A stretch of DNA of 64,000 nucleotides from JACVRW01 sp963757815. Its GTDB lineage: Bacteria > Actinomycetota > Thermoleophilia > Solirubrobacterales > Thermoleophilaceae. Positions 33,061 to 41,149 of the stretch are shown here, in pieces; within the stretch, counting starts at the first letter, position 1, and each line of letters opens with the position of its first letter. The translations under genes were made by a program, and so were the position numbers. Where the stretch lies: assembly GCA_963757815.1 (NCBI GenBank), contig CAVWSN010000029.1:62001-126000 (forward strand), in the 5' to 3' direction. A model generated the notes under the pieces. It was not told the DNA's origin. It searched no databases and saw only the letters and a program-made list of their open reading frames with translations.

Positions 33061-34256
33061 GGGTCGCTGTCGCCGGAGCCGGGCTGGCGGGCCTGGCGGC
33101 GGCCGACGAGCTCGCGCGCGCCGGCCACAGCGTGGCCGTGTTCGAGGCCCGCGACCGCGTGGGTGGGCGGGTCTGGTCGCGCCGGCTCGACAACGGGGCG
33201 GTGGTGGAGATGGGCGCCGAGTACATCCTCCCGGGCAACAGCGCCGTCCGCGAGCTGGCCGAGCGCTTCGGGCTCGGCCTGTGGGACAAGGGCATGCGCT
33301 ACGGCCGGCGCGAGCCGCGCGGAGGCATCGGCACCACTCACGAGGAGCTGGTGGCGGCCGCCGCAATTGTTGAGCGCTCGCTCGAGACGGCCCCGCCGGG
33401 GCTCAGCGCGAGGGAGCTCCTCGACGGGCTCGACATCCCGCCCGGCGCACGCGAGGCGCTGCTCGCCCGCGTCGAGATCTCGAGCGCCAACTCGGCCGGG
33501 CTCGTGGCCGCGCATGACCTCGGCGGCATCGCGCACGTGGACGAGGAGCCCGCGCCAAGCGTCGCCGGCGGCAACCAGCGCCTCGCCCTCGCGCTCGCCG
33601 CCGAGCTCGGGGACCGGGTGCACCTGAGCTCCCCGGTGGAGCGGATCGCCTGGGGCGACGGCGTCAGCGTGCAGGCGGGCGGCGCCGAGCTGGACGTGGA
33701 CGCCTGCGTCGTCGCCGTGCCGGCGAGCGTGCTGGGGCGCATCCGCTTCGAGCCGGCGCTGCCCGCGGGGCACGCCCGTGCCTTCGCGACGGTCCGCTAC
33801 GGCCACGCCGCCAAGCTGTTCGTGCCGCTCGCGGCGCCGGCGCAGCCGAGCGCCGTGATGTCGGTGCCCGAGCGCTACTGGACGTGGACGGCCCGCGGCG
33901 ACGGGCAGGAGGCCCAGCCGGTGCTGAGCTGTTTCGCGGGATCGAGCGAGGCGCTCGCCGCCCTGAAGGTCGACGAGGGGCCCGAGCGCTGGCGGCAGTC
34001 GGTGGAGCGCCTCCGCGACGACCTCGACCTCGAGCCCGGCGGGACGGTCCTCTCCACCTGGTCGGACGATCCGTGGGTGCAGGCCGCCTATTCGACCTCG
34101 CCGCCGCCCGAGGTCGCCGAGCTCGCTGCCGAGCCGCTCGGGCCGCTGGCCTTCGCGGGCGAGCACCTCGGGGGTACTCACGCCGCCCTCATGGAGGGAG
34201 CGGTCCGCAGCGGCAGGCACGCCGCCCGGGCGCTGACGGCGCGGACCGTCGCCTGA
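33057..34256 (+). CDS. Flavin-dependent amine oxidase 2
   Basis: This 399-residue protein has VAGAGLAGLAAADELARAG, then EARDRVGGRVWSRRLDNG and the end motif FAGEHLGGTHAALMEGAVRS, all standard for FAD amine oxidases of the MAO/spermine oxidase group. It is a paralogue of the enzyme at 17555-18886 but clearly diverged. Its ATG overlaps the acyl-CoA synthetase stop, so it is the last gene of the operon started at 29431. The pairing of an amine oxidase with acyl-CoA enzymes suggests successive steps on one carbon skeleton. Confidence 0.9.
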   Translation: MRVAVAGAGLAGLAAADELARAGHSVAVFEARDRVGGRVWSRRLDNGAVVEMGAEYILPGNSAVRELAERFGLGLWDKGMRYGRREPRGGIGTTHEELVAAAAIVERSLETAPPGLSARELLDGLDIPPGAREALLARVEISSANSAGLVAAHDLGGIAHVDEEPAPSVAGGNQRLALALAAELGDRVHLSSPVERIAWGDGVSVQAGGAELDVDACVVAVPASVLGRIRFEPALPAGHARAFATVRYGHAAKLFVPLAAPAQPSAVMSVPERYWTWTARGDGQEAQPVLSCFAGSSEALAALKVDEGPERWRQSVERLRDDLDLEPGGTVLSTWSDDPWVQAAYSTSPPPEVAELAAEPLGPLAFAGEHLGGTHAALMEGAVRSGRHAARALTARTVA

Positions 34257-34298
34257 CGAACAGCCGCTCCATCCGGCGCGCAGGCTTTGCTCTGCGGG

Positions 34299-34895
34299 AT
34301 GCAGCGCCGCGACCTCGCCCGCCTCGTCGCCTTCTCGGACGGCGTCATGGCGGTGGCGATCACGCTGCTCGTGCTCAACATCGAGACGCCCGACGTCAGC
34401 GACGAGGACCTCGGGAGCGCCCTCGTCGACCTGCTCCCGTCGCTCGCCGCCTACGCCCTGGCCTTCGCACTCGTCGGCCGCTTCTGGGTCGTCCACCACA
34501 ACCTGTTTGAGACGTTCGTGGGCTTCGACGGCCTGCTGATGGCACTCAATCTCCTCTTCCTCGCGCTGATCGCTCTCATCCCGTTCGCCACCGACCTTCT
34601 CGATGGCTACGGCAACGAGCCGCTGGCCGCGGCGACCTTCGGAGCGATCCTCGGGCTGGTCGCGCTCGTCGACTGGGTGATGACGGTGCACGCGCTCCGC
34701 GCCGGGCTCGTCCACGAGTCGCGCCGGGAGGACACGGCGCCGTTCGGCAGCCCGGTCGCGCTCGGCTTCACCGTGATCTTCTTCCTGAGCGTGCCGGTCG
34801 CGTTCCTGAGCGTGGCCGCCGCCTGGGTCCTCTGGCTATCGACGATCGTGTTGCGCTACCCGCTGCGCATCGTGGCGCACTGGGTCTCGCGATAG
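34299..34895 (+). CDS. TMEM175-family potassium channel-like protein (DUF1211)
   Basis: The 198-residue protein from ATG 34299 carries the TMEM175 signature RLVAFSDGVMAVAITLLVL on its first helix, where the FSDG motif lines the ion path, followed by about five more hydrophobic segments. Bacterial TMEM175 proteins form tetrameric K+-selective leak channels. A TTG at 34287 would add four residues but lacks support. The last 40 bp overlap the repaired 3' end of the convergent glycosyltransferase gene. Confidence 0.88.
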   Translation: MQRRDLARLVAFSDGVMAVAITLLVLNIETPDVSDEDLGSALVDLLPSLAAYALAFALVGRFWVVHHNLFETFVGFDGLLMALNLLFLALIALIPFATDLLDGYGNEPLAAATFGAILGLVALVDWVMTVHALRAGLVHESRREDTAPFGSPVALGFTVIFFLSVPVAFLSVAAAWVLWLSTIVLRYPLRIVAHWVSR

Positions 34896-36044
34896 ACGCC
34901 GGCCACCTGCCGTGCGACATCGGCCCAGTCGAAGCTGAGCACGTGCTCCGACGCCTCAGCCACGAGCCGGTCGCGCAGCTCCGCGTCGGTCAGGAGGCGC
35001 TCGGCCATGGTGGCGAGCGAGGCCGGGTCGCGCGAGCGGAAGCGCAGGCCGACGTCCTCGTTCGGGCACGACCTCGCGCAGGCCGCCGGTGTCGGCCACG
35101 AGGCAGGGACAACCCGACGCCATCGCCTCCAGCGCCACCAGCCCGAACGGCTCGTAGATCGAGGGCACCACTGTGAGGTCGGCGATGCGATAGAGGGAGT
35201 GCAGGACGTCGTCGCCGATCCAGCCGAGGAAGGCCCCGTGCGGGTCGAGGCCGAGGTCGTGCGCCTGGCGGCGCAGCTCCTCCTCGGCGGTCCCCGAGCC
35301 GGCCACGATGAAGCGCACGTTGCCCACCCGCTCGATCAGGCCGGGCAGCGCCTCGAGCGCGAGCTGGAAGCCCTTCTCGTAGACGAGCCTGCCGACCAGC
35401 AGCACGAGCATCTCGTCGGGCGCGGCGAAGCGCGCGCGCAGCGAGCCGAGGTCGTCGACCGGCACGAGCTCGGAGGGATCGATGCCGTTCGGTATCACGG
35501 CCACGCGCTCCTCCTCGAGGCCGAAGACGTCGGCCACGTGCTCACGCATGTAGGCCGAGCAGGTGATCACGCTCTCGGCGCGATTGGCCATCCAGCGCTC
35601 AACCCCGTGGATGTACGACTGCGGGTGCTTGTCGATCCAGCCCTGGTGGCGGCCGTACTCGGTCGCGTGGATCGTGACAACGAGCGGCGCGCGGAAGCGC
35701 TTGGCGAGGTGGTCGCCCGCGGAGGCCACGAGCCAGTCGTGGCCGTGCACGAGATCGAAATCGACGCGGTCGCCCACCTCGACACCGGTGGCGAGCATGT
35801 CCGCGTTCATCCGCTCGATCCAGGTGACGAACTCACCGAGGTCGCGGGGGCGTTTGGGCTCGCGAACGCGGTGGATCGTCACGCCGCCGCGCTCCTCCTC
35901 GGCCGGGTCCTCCTCGCGCCCGCGCGCGAGCACGTGGATCTCGACGTCCTGTTGCGGAAGGGTCTCGGCGAGCTTGCGGACGTGACGGGCGAGACCGCCC
36001 TCGATCAGCGGCGGGTACTCCCAGGACAGGATCAGGGCGCGCAT
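34856..36044 (-). CDS. GT4 alpha-glucan glycosyltransferase, Rv3032-like (frameshifted)
   Basis: The enzyme (about 395 residues) starts LILSWEYPPLIEGGLARHV, typical of GT4/GT5 glucan synthases with the GG acceptor loop. It has LVHGHDWL, then VGRLVYEKGFQLALEALPGL and the donor motif EPFGLVALEAMASGCP (E-x7-E). The frame breaks at 35064-35066, a GGG run. Deleting one base restores VPNEDVGLRFRSRDPASLA and carries the gene to a TAG at 34856. The start overlaps the GH57 stop by one base (TGATG). Together with the GH57 and methyltransferase genes this is the Rv3030-Rv3032 order. It probably elongates an alpha-1,4-glucan. Confidence 0.87.
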
Positions 36045-37468
36045 CAGGGCGTGGTGAGCGAGGCTAGATCGAGGTGAGGTGCAAGGTGCCGCAGCCGCGG
36101 CTCCGGCGCGGCAGCGGAGTCTGGCAGAGCGGCCAGCGCGGCGTCATGGTTCGCGCGGTGGGCCTCGAGCCGCTCGCGCGGGTAGTCGCTCGCAAGCTCG
36201 CGCGCCGCCATGAAGGCCCAGTCGCTCGACTGGAGCGCAAGCAGCTCGCGAGCGGCGCGCTCGAGGGCGCCGCGCGGCGTGGTGCGCACGGCCGCGGCCG
36301 CCACGGTTCGGAGCTCCGCGTCCCGCGCCGCGAACGCGTACTCCGCGACCGCCGGCGCGTCCCAGGTCGAGAGGTCCTTTCCGCGTCCCCAGCTCGACGC
36401 CGCCAGCGGACGCTCGACCGGCTCGACGAGCTCGAGTCCCTCGCTCACCGTCACCAGCCGGAGGCCCCGGCGCGGCGCCTCCTCGAGCACGGCCGTCAGC
36501 CAGATCGGCCCCTCGTACCACCAGTGGCCGAGCAGCTCGGTGTCGAGCGCACAGCAGAGCAGCCCTCCCCCGGACAGCCTCGCGATGGCCCGGTCGACGA
36601 AGTCACGCGCGTGCGCACGGGCGAGCTCTCGCGCCCTGTCGCGGTCGTACGGCCGGCCGGCGTTGTCCCACGGTCTCAGGTCGTGCACGGTGCGCCGGTG
36701 GTAGTCGCGGTAGCTGCCATCCGCCGGGTAGCCACGCCGCTCGTCCCAGACGAGCTCGACGGTCCCCCAGTCGATCGGCAGCGCCGGCGGGCCGGCCTCG
36801 GTGGCAACGGGGAGCAGGTGGTCGAATCCCTCGACGCCGGTCTGGTCCACGCAGAAGGCGCGCACCCCGTGATCGGCCAGGTCACGCTCGAGCCCGGGTG
36901 CGTACGCGCACTCCGGCAGCCAGAGGCCGCCTCCCCAGTCGCCGAACCGGGCCACATGCGAGGCGATGCCCGTGGCCAGCTGAAGCCGCATCCCGGCATC
37001 CGTGGCGAGCAGCGGAAGCAGCGCGTGCGTGGCCGCCGAGGTCCAGAGCTCCACCGAGTCGAGCTCCCGGAACGCCTTGACGAGGTCACGGCCGTGGCGC
37101 TCGAATGCTTGCTCCGCGAACGTATAGTCGTCCGCGGCGCGCCGAAGCTCGGCGGCGAGCCCGGGCTCGCCGGCCGCCTCGAGCCCGGCGGCGTCCTCCT
37201 CGTGGATGGGAGCGCGGATCTCGCGCAGGAAGCGCAGGTAGCGCTCCCCGGCGTCGTCTCTCAGCGCCTCGAGCTGGTCGCACAGCACCGGCGTGAGGCC
37301 GACGGTCACCGGGGCGCCGTCGAGCACCTCGAGCAGCGGCAGGTAGACGGTCGCGACGGCCTCCCAGAGCCACTCCTCTCCGAAGGGCCAGGTGCCGAAG
37401 CCCTCGACGTAGGGCATGTGCGAGTGGAGCACGAGCGCGAGCGCGCCCGGTCGCGCCGGAGTCGTCAC
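36044..37468 (-). CDS. GH57 alpha-glucan branching enzyme, Rv3031-like
   Basis: From GTG 37468 the protein has 474 residues, near the usual length for actinobacterial GH57 branching enzymes. Conserved regions visible are LVLHSHMPYVEG, GLWLPECAYAPGL with the catalytic Glu, and CALDTELLGHWWYEGP with the catalytic Asp. A C-terminal helical domain follows (LLALQSSDWAFMAARELASD). It makes alpha-1,6 branches in an alpha-1,4-glucan. The GTG overlaps the methyltransferase TGA, and the stop overlaps the GT4 start, so the three genes are coupled. Confidence 0.92.
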   Translation of the reverse strand: MTTPARPGALALVLHSHMPYVEGFGTWPFGEEWLWEAVATVYLPLLEVLDGAPVTVGLTPVLCDQLEALRDDAGERYLRFLREIRAPIHEEDAAGLEAAGEPGLAAELRRAADDYTFAEQAFERHGRDLVKAFRELDSVELWTSAATHALLPLLATDAGMRLQLATGIASHVARFGDWGGGLWLPECAYAPGLERDLADHGVRAFCVDQTGVEGFDHLLPVATEAGPPALPIDWGTVELVWDERRGYPADGSYRDYHRRTVHDLRPWDNAGRPYDRDRARELARAHARDFVDRAIARLSGGGLLCCALDTELLGHWWYEGPIWLTAVLEEAPRRGLRLVTVSEGLELVEPVERPLAASSWGRGKDLSTWDAPAVAEYAFAARDAELRTVAAAAVRTTPRGALERAARELLALQSSDWAFMAARELASDYPRERLEAHRANHDAALAALPDSAAAPEPRLRHLAPHLDLASLTTP

Positions 37469-38222
37469 GGGCGCAGGACGGCGACGAAGTCGAGTGCGCG
37501 CTCGAGCGGCCCGGGCCTGAGCGCGAAGTCGCGGGCCGAGATGGCGGTGTGAAGCGGTCGTAGAACGCCCGCGTGATCCCGAGCGTGTAGTGAACGCGGT
37601 CCCAGCCGGCGTTGAGCGCGAGCTCGTGGGCGCGCAGGACACGCGCGTGGAAGAGGCCGAGCAGCTCGACGTGGCCGAAGACGCCGGCGCAGAGCTTGCG
37701 GAACTCCTCCGCCCGGTACTCCCGGACATGCCAGGGGTTGTCGGACTTCTCGGCGCCGGGAGGGGCGAGCGTCAGCAGGTTGGGGGTCGAGACGTAGGCC
37801 GTTCCGCCCGGGCGCAGCATGTCCCGGAAGTGAGCCAGCACCGCCGCGGGGTCCTGGACGTGCTCGATCGTCTGCAGGAACACGAGCGCGTCGCAGGGCT
37901 CGGACCAGGTCTCGACCAGGTCACGCACGAAGCGGACGCCCGGCTTCGTGTACTTGAGCCGCGCATGCTCGTGGGCGTCGGGGTTCGCGTCCACCCCGAT
38001 CACGTGCCGGGCGCGCCGCGCGAGCACCTCGACGCCGTAGCCCTCGCCGCAGGCCATGTCGACGACGTCGAGGCCGCGGCAGCGCTCCGCCACCCACTCG
38101 TAGACCGCCAGGTGGCGCCGGAACCAGTAGTTCTCGGCGGGCAGGTCGGGGAGCGTGCGCTCGCCGGTCAGCTCGAGCGGCGGGACGCCGGCGGGCTGGT
38201 CTCGCTGGATGGTCTCCTGCAT
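37465..38222 (-). CDS. SAM-dependent methyltransferase, Rv3030-like (frameshifted)
   Basis: The protein (about 252 residues) starts LELTGERTLPDLPAENYWF and has the class I SAM motif DVVDMACGEGYGVEVLAR, the acidic end of strand 2 in VIGVDANPDAHEHAR, and FLQTIEHVQDPAAVL. It matches the position of the methyltransferase in the mycobacterial methylglucose lipopolysaccharide locus. The frame breaks between 37543 and 37552 after FYDRFTP. Unlike the other breaks this one needs one base added, after which AISARDFALRPGPLERAL leads to a TGA at 37465. That stop overlaps the GH57 GTG. Confidence 0.82.
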
Positions 38223-38225
38223 CGG

Positions 38226-38254
38226 GCGGGAGAGTCTAGGTACTACTCTCCCGC
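38226..38254. promoter_or_regulatory. Perfect inverted repeat between divergent methyltransferases
   Basis: GCGGGAGAGT (38226-38235) and ACTCTCCCGC (38245-38254) are perfect 10-bp inverted repeats with a 9-bp spacer. They fill most of the 36-bp gap between the start codons of two divergent methyltransferase genes, 4 bp from each. The length and symmetry suit a shared operator that covers both start regions. Confidence 0.5.
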
Positions 38255-38258
38255 GCCC

Positions 38259-39167
38259 ATGCCGCAGACGGACCGCGAGATCCTGCGCGCCAACGTGCGC
38301 TATCACGACCTGGCCGCGTCCCATTACGACGCGAAGTGGGGCATCAACTACGGGGCGCTCGGCCAGGCCCAGGTCACGGGCAAGCTGCGCAAGGCGCTCG
38401 GACACGAGCCGCGCCGCTACCGGCGCGCGCTGGAGATCGGAGCAGGAACCGGGTACTTCTCGCTCAACCTGCTGCGCGCGGGCGTGATCGAGGAGGCGGT
38501 GGCCACCGACGTCTCGCCCGGGATGCTGCAGGCGCTCGAGCGCTCGGCGCGCGAGCTCGGGGCGCCGGTCGAGACCGCGGCCTGCGAGGCCTCGGAGCTG
38601 CCCTTCGAGGAGCGCTCGTTCGACCTCGTCTTCGGGCACGCCGTGCTCCATCACCTGCCCGACCTGGACGCGGCCTTCCGTGAGTTCCGGCGTGTGCTGC
38701 GGCCCGGCGGCGTGCTGGCGTTCTGCGGCGAGCCGTCGCACTACGGGGACCGGATCGCCTCCGTCCCCAAGCGCGGTGCGCGGGCGCTCTCGCCGGTGTG
38801 GCGCGCGCTCCTCGGTGCGTCCGGGCGCCGCAACGGGGGCGCCAACGGGAAGTGGACCGAAGAGGACGAGCTCGAGCGGGTGGTGGACGTGCACGCGTTC
38901 ACGCCCGCGGCGCTGTCTGCGCACGCGCGCCGCGCCGGCTTCGAGGACGTTCGCGTGAGCGGCGAGGAGCTGGCCGCCTCCCTGTTCGGCTGGGCCAACC
39001 GAACGCTCGAGGCCAGCGCCGAGCCGGACGAGATCCCGTGGGCCTGGCGCGTGTACGCCCACCGCGGCTACCTCCTGTTGCAGTCGATCGACCGCTCGCT
39101 GCTCGAGCCGCACCTGCCGCCGGCGCTCTTCTACAACCTGCTGATCTCGGCGCGCAGGCCGGGTTAG
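38259..39167 (+). CDS. SAM-dependent methyltransferase (second)
   Basis: This 302-residue protein has a class I methyltransferase core: ALEIGAGTGYFSLNLLRAG, VATDVSPGMLQALER, ACEASELPFEERSFDLVFGH and VLHHLPDLDAAFREFRRVLR. The C-terminal third (HAFTPAALSAHARRAGFEDV onward) is less typical and may bind the substrate. The nearest context is the glucan-methyltransferase operon across a palindromic gap, so it may also act on that product, but lipids or quinones remain possible. The last bases overlap the convergent membrane protein. Confidence 0.85.
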   Translation: MPQTDREILRANVRYHDLAASHYDAKWGINYGALGQAQVTGKLRKALGHEPRRYRRALEIGAGTGYFSLNLLRAGVIEEAVATDVSPGMLQALERSARELGAPVETAACEASELPFEERSFDLVFGHAVLHHLPDLDAAFREFRRVLRPGGVLAFCGEPSHYGDRIASVPKRGARALSPVWRALLGASGRRNGGANGKWTEEDELERVVDVHAFTPAALSAHARRAGFEDVRVSGEELAASLFGWANRTLEASAEPDEIPWAWRVYAHRGYLLLQSIDRSLLEPHLPPALFYNLLISARRPG

Positions 39168-40450
39168 GCGTAGGCGACCGCAGCGCCGCGGCCGGGAGCG
39201 CCGCCAGCAGGACGAGCACGAGATCGAGCGGGCGTAGCGCCAGCCTGAGCGGCGGTCCCGGGGGCTCGGGCTCGAATGCCTTCGCCTCGGTGACGACCCA
39301 GGCCAGAACGGCGTCGCAGAAGGGGATCGGGCGCAGCCGCACGTCGCCCAGCTGCTCGGCGAGTGAGCGCCCGGCCGCCGCCAGCCTGCCCTCGGCGGCG
39401 ATGCCGTCCAGCACGGCCGCGGCCTCCGGCAGCGAGGGGATCGCGCGCAGCTTCCCGAGCGCGCGCCGGAAGACCTCGCGCAGGCCGTCCGCGCCGGCGG
39501 CGGCGCGCAGCCAGGTGGCCACCAGGACGATCAGGGCCGCGCGCAGGGCGCGCCGCGAGCGCCGCGTCGAGCCCCAGCCCGCCTCCGAGCGTGAAGATGA
39601 AGGCGCCGAGGGCGAGGATGGCCGCGAAGAGGAGGCCGGTGGGGAGGGGCTCGGGGTCCGGGCGCGACGCGGCCCACGCGAGGGCGAGGACGAGCGCCAC
39701 CGCGCCGAGTAGCAGCCACTCCGTGCTCGCCAGGAGGAGCCCGAAGAGAACGACAGCAGCCAGGGTGATGGCGCGGGGATCGAAGCGTCCCCGGTGCTCC
39801 GCCGGGGCCTCCGGCGCATGCTCGCTACGTTGCCGTCGATTATTGTGGTCAACGTAGCTCGCGTCCTCGTCGCGGTCCCAGCGGCGCAGGCCGCGGCGGT
39901 AGACGAGCACCTGGATCGTGCTCGCGAACGCACCCCACGCGAGCAGGCCGATGGCCGTCAGCGCCAGCGCGTCGGCCGTGCCCACCTCGATGCCGATGCG
40001 GCGGCCGATCGCGTCATAGGTGCCCGCGTAGGCGTCGAGGCCGCCGGTGATCACCCAGATGAAGAACGCCGTGGTCGCGGCGTTGTGGAGGATCCGGATC
40101 GCCGCGCAGACGACGATCTGCGGCAGCGGACGCCAGCCGCGCGCCTCGAGTCGCCCGAGCAGCGGCGCCGTGGCGGCCTGCGTCAGCGGGATGCCGAAGC
40201 GCGCCGGCCCGATGATCGCGACGGTCTCCAGCATGGCGGCGATGCTCGCCCCGAAGCCGAGCCGAGCGCCGCGGCGCACCGCCACGCGCGCGAGCGCCAC
40301 GCCCCCGGCCAACGCGATCCAGAAGCCGCCGGTCGGAGCCGCGCGGGCGGCGAGGAACGACACCACCGCCACGTGCGCCGGACCGGCCGGAGTCGCGGCC
40401 TCGCCTGCCTCGCCCCGCGGGCCGCGTTCCTCGGGGGCGGCGGTCGCCAT
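39164..40450 (-). CDS. Polytopic membrane protein of unknown function (frameshifted)
   Basis: About 430 residues are encoded. The first 240 have five to six hydrophobic segments with basic loops (RVAVRRGARLGFG, LVYRRGLRRW). An AT-richer linker (ASYVDHNNRRQRSEH) follows, then three more helices and a cytosolic helical tail (LREVFRRALGKLRAIPSLPE) slightly like EcfT/CbiQ transmembrane subunits. The frame breaks in 39545-39575, probably the CCCC run at 39572-39575. In the repaired frame no stop occurs before the methyltransferase gene, so the true 3' end is uncertain; 39164 is the stop of the unrepaired frame. The N-terminal ATG at 40450 is clear. Confidence 0.55.
   Translation of the reverse strand: MATAAPEERGPRGEAGEAATPAGPAHVAVVSFLAARAAPTGGFWIALAGGVALARVAVRRGARLGFGASIAAMLETVAIIGPARFGIPLTQAATAPLLGRLEARGWRPLPQIVVCAAIRILHNAATTAFFIWVITGGLDAYAGTYDAIGRRIGIEVGTADALALTAIGLLAWGAFASTIQVLVYRRGLRRWDRDEDASYVDHNNRRQRSEHAPEAPAEHRGRFDPRAITLAAVVLFGLLLASTEWLLLGAVALVLALAWAASRPDPEPLPTGLLFAAILALGAFIFTLGGGLGLDAALAARPARGPDRPGGHLAARRRRRGRPARGLPARAREAARDPLAAGGRGRAGRHRRRGQAGGGRALTRRAAGRRAAAPDPLLRRRSGLGRHRGEGIRARAPGTAAQAGATPARSRARPAGGAPGRGAAVAYA
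39824..39858. repeat. Inverted repeat inside a coding region
   Basis: GCTACGTTG (39824-39832) and CAACGTAGC (39850-39858) are perfect 9-bp inverted repeats around an unusually AT-rich 17-bp spacer. They fall in the linker between the two halves of the membrane protein gene. Possible readings are a domain-linker insertion or a former gene boundary. Confidence 0.35.
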
Positions 40451-40505
40451 CAGGCGAAGGTAGCGGGCGCGGAAGTGCTCAGTGGCGACGTTAGCCTTCA
40501 GCCCC

Positions 40506-41125
40506 ATGGCGCAGACGATCGAGCGCTTCCCGCTGTTCCCGCTCGGGCTCGTGCTGCTGCCCCACGAGCTCGTCCCGCTCCACATCTTCGAGGAGCGCTA
40601 CAAGCTGATGATCGGCGAGTGCCTCGACGAGGAGCGCGAGTTCGGGATCGTCTGGCTGTCGGACGACGGCCTCAAGGAGACCGGCTGCTCGGCGCGCATC
40701 GCGCGCGTGCTCGAACGCTTCGATGACGGCAGGCTCAACATCCTCGTCGAGGGGACCGAGCCGTTCCGGCTTGCTGCGCAAGATCGAGGATCTCCCCTAC
40801 CCGGCCGGCGACGTCGAGGTGCTGCCGAACGACGCCGACGGGGACGATGAGACGGCGCGGCAAGGCGCGCAGCCGCTACGCCGACCTGGTTGAGCACCTG
40901 ACCGAGTCGCGCCCCGAGGACGACGCGCTCGCCCGCCTTGACGCCTACGGGATGGCGGCCACGCTCGACGTCGAGCCGGCCGCCAAGCAGGAGCTACTCG
41001 AGCTCCGCTCCGAGCGCGGCCGGCTCGAGCAGCTCGACGCGCTCTTCACGGAGGCGCTCGAGCGCATCAGGCTCGCCGAGCGCGCCGCCGAGCGCGCGCG
41101 CGGCAACGGCCACCTGCCGACCTGA
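40506..41125 (+). CDS. LON substrate-binding-domain protein (two frameshifts)
   Basis: The first 80 residues are a LON N-terminal domain: ERFPLFPLGLVLLPHELVPL, then HIFEERYKLMIGECL and FGIVWLSDDG. Stand-alone proteins of this kind are common in actinobacteria; their substrate is unknown. Two +1 shifts break the gene. One near 40770 joins VEGTEPFRL to LRKIEDLPYPAGDVEVLP. Another in 40846-40862 leads into KARSRYADLVEHLTESRPED and the helical tail. ATG at 40506 gives the compact MAQTIERF start. There is no AAA or protease domain. Confidence 0.8.
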
Positions 41126-41149
41126 CAGCGCACCGGGTCGAAGGCGGTC

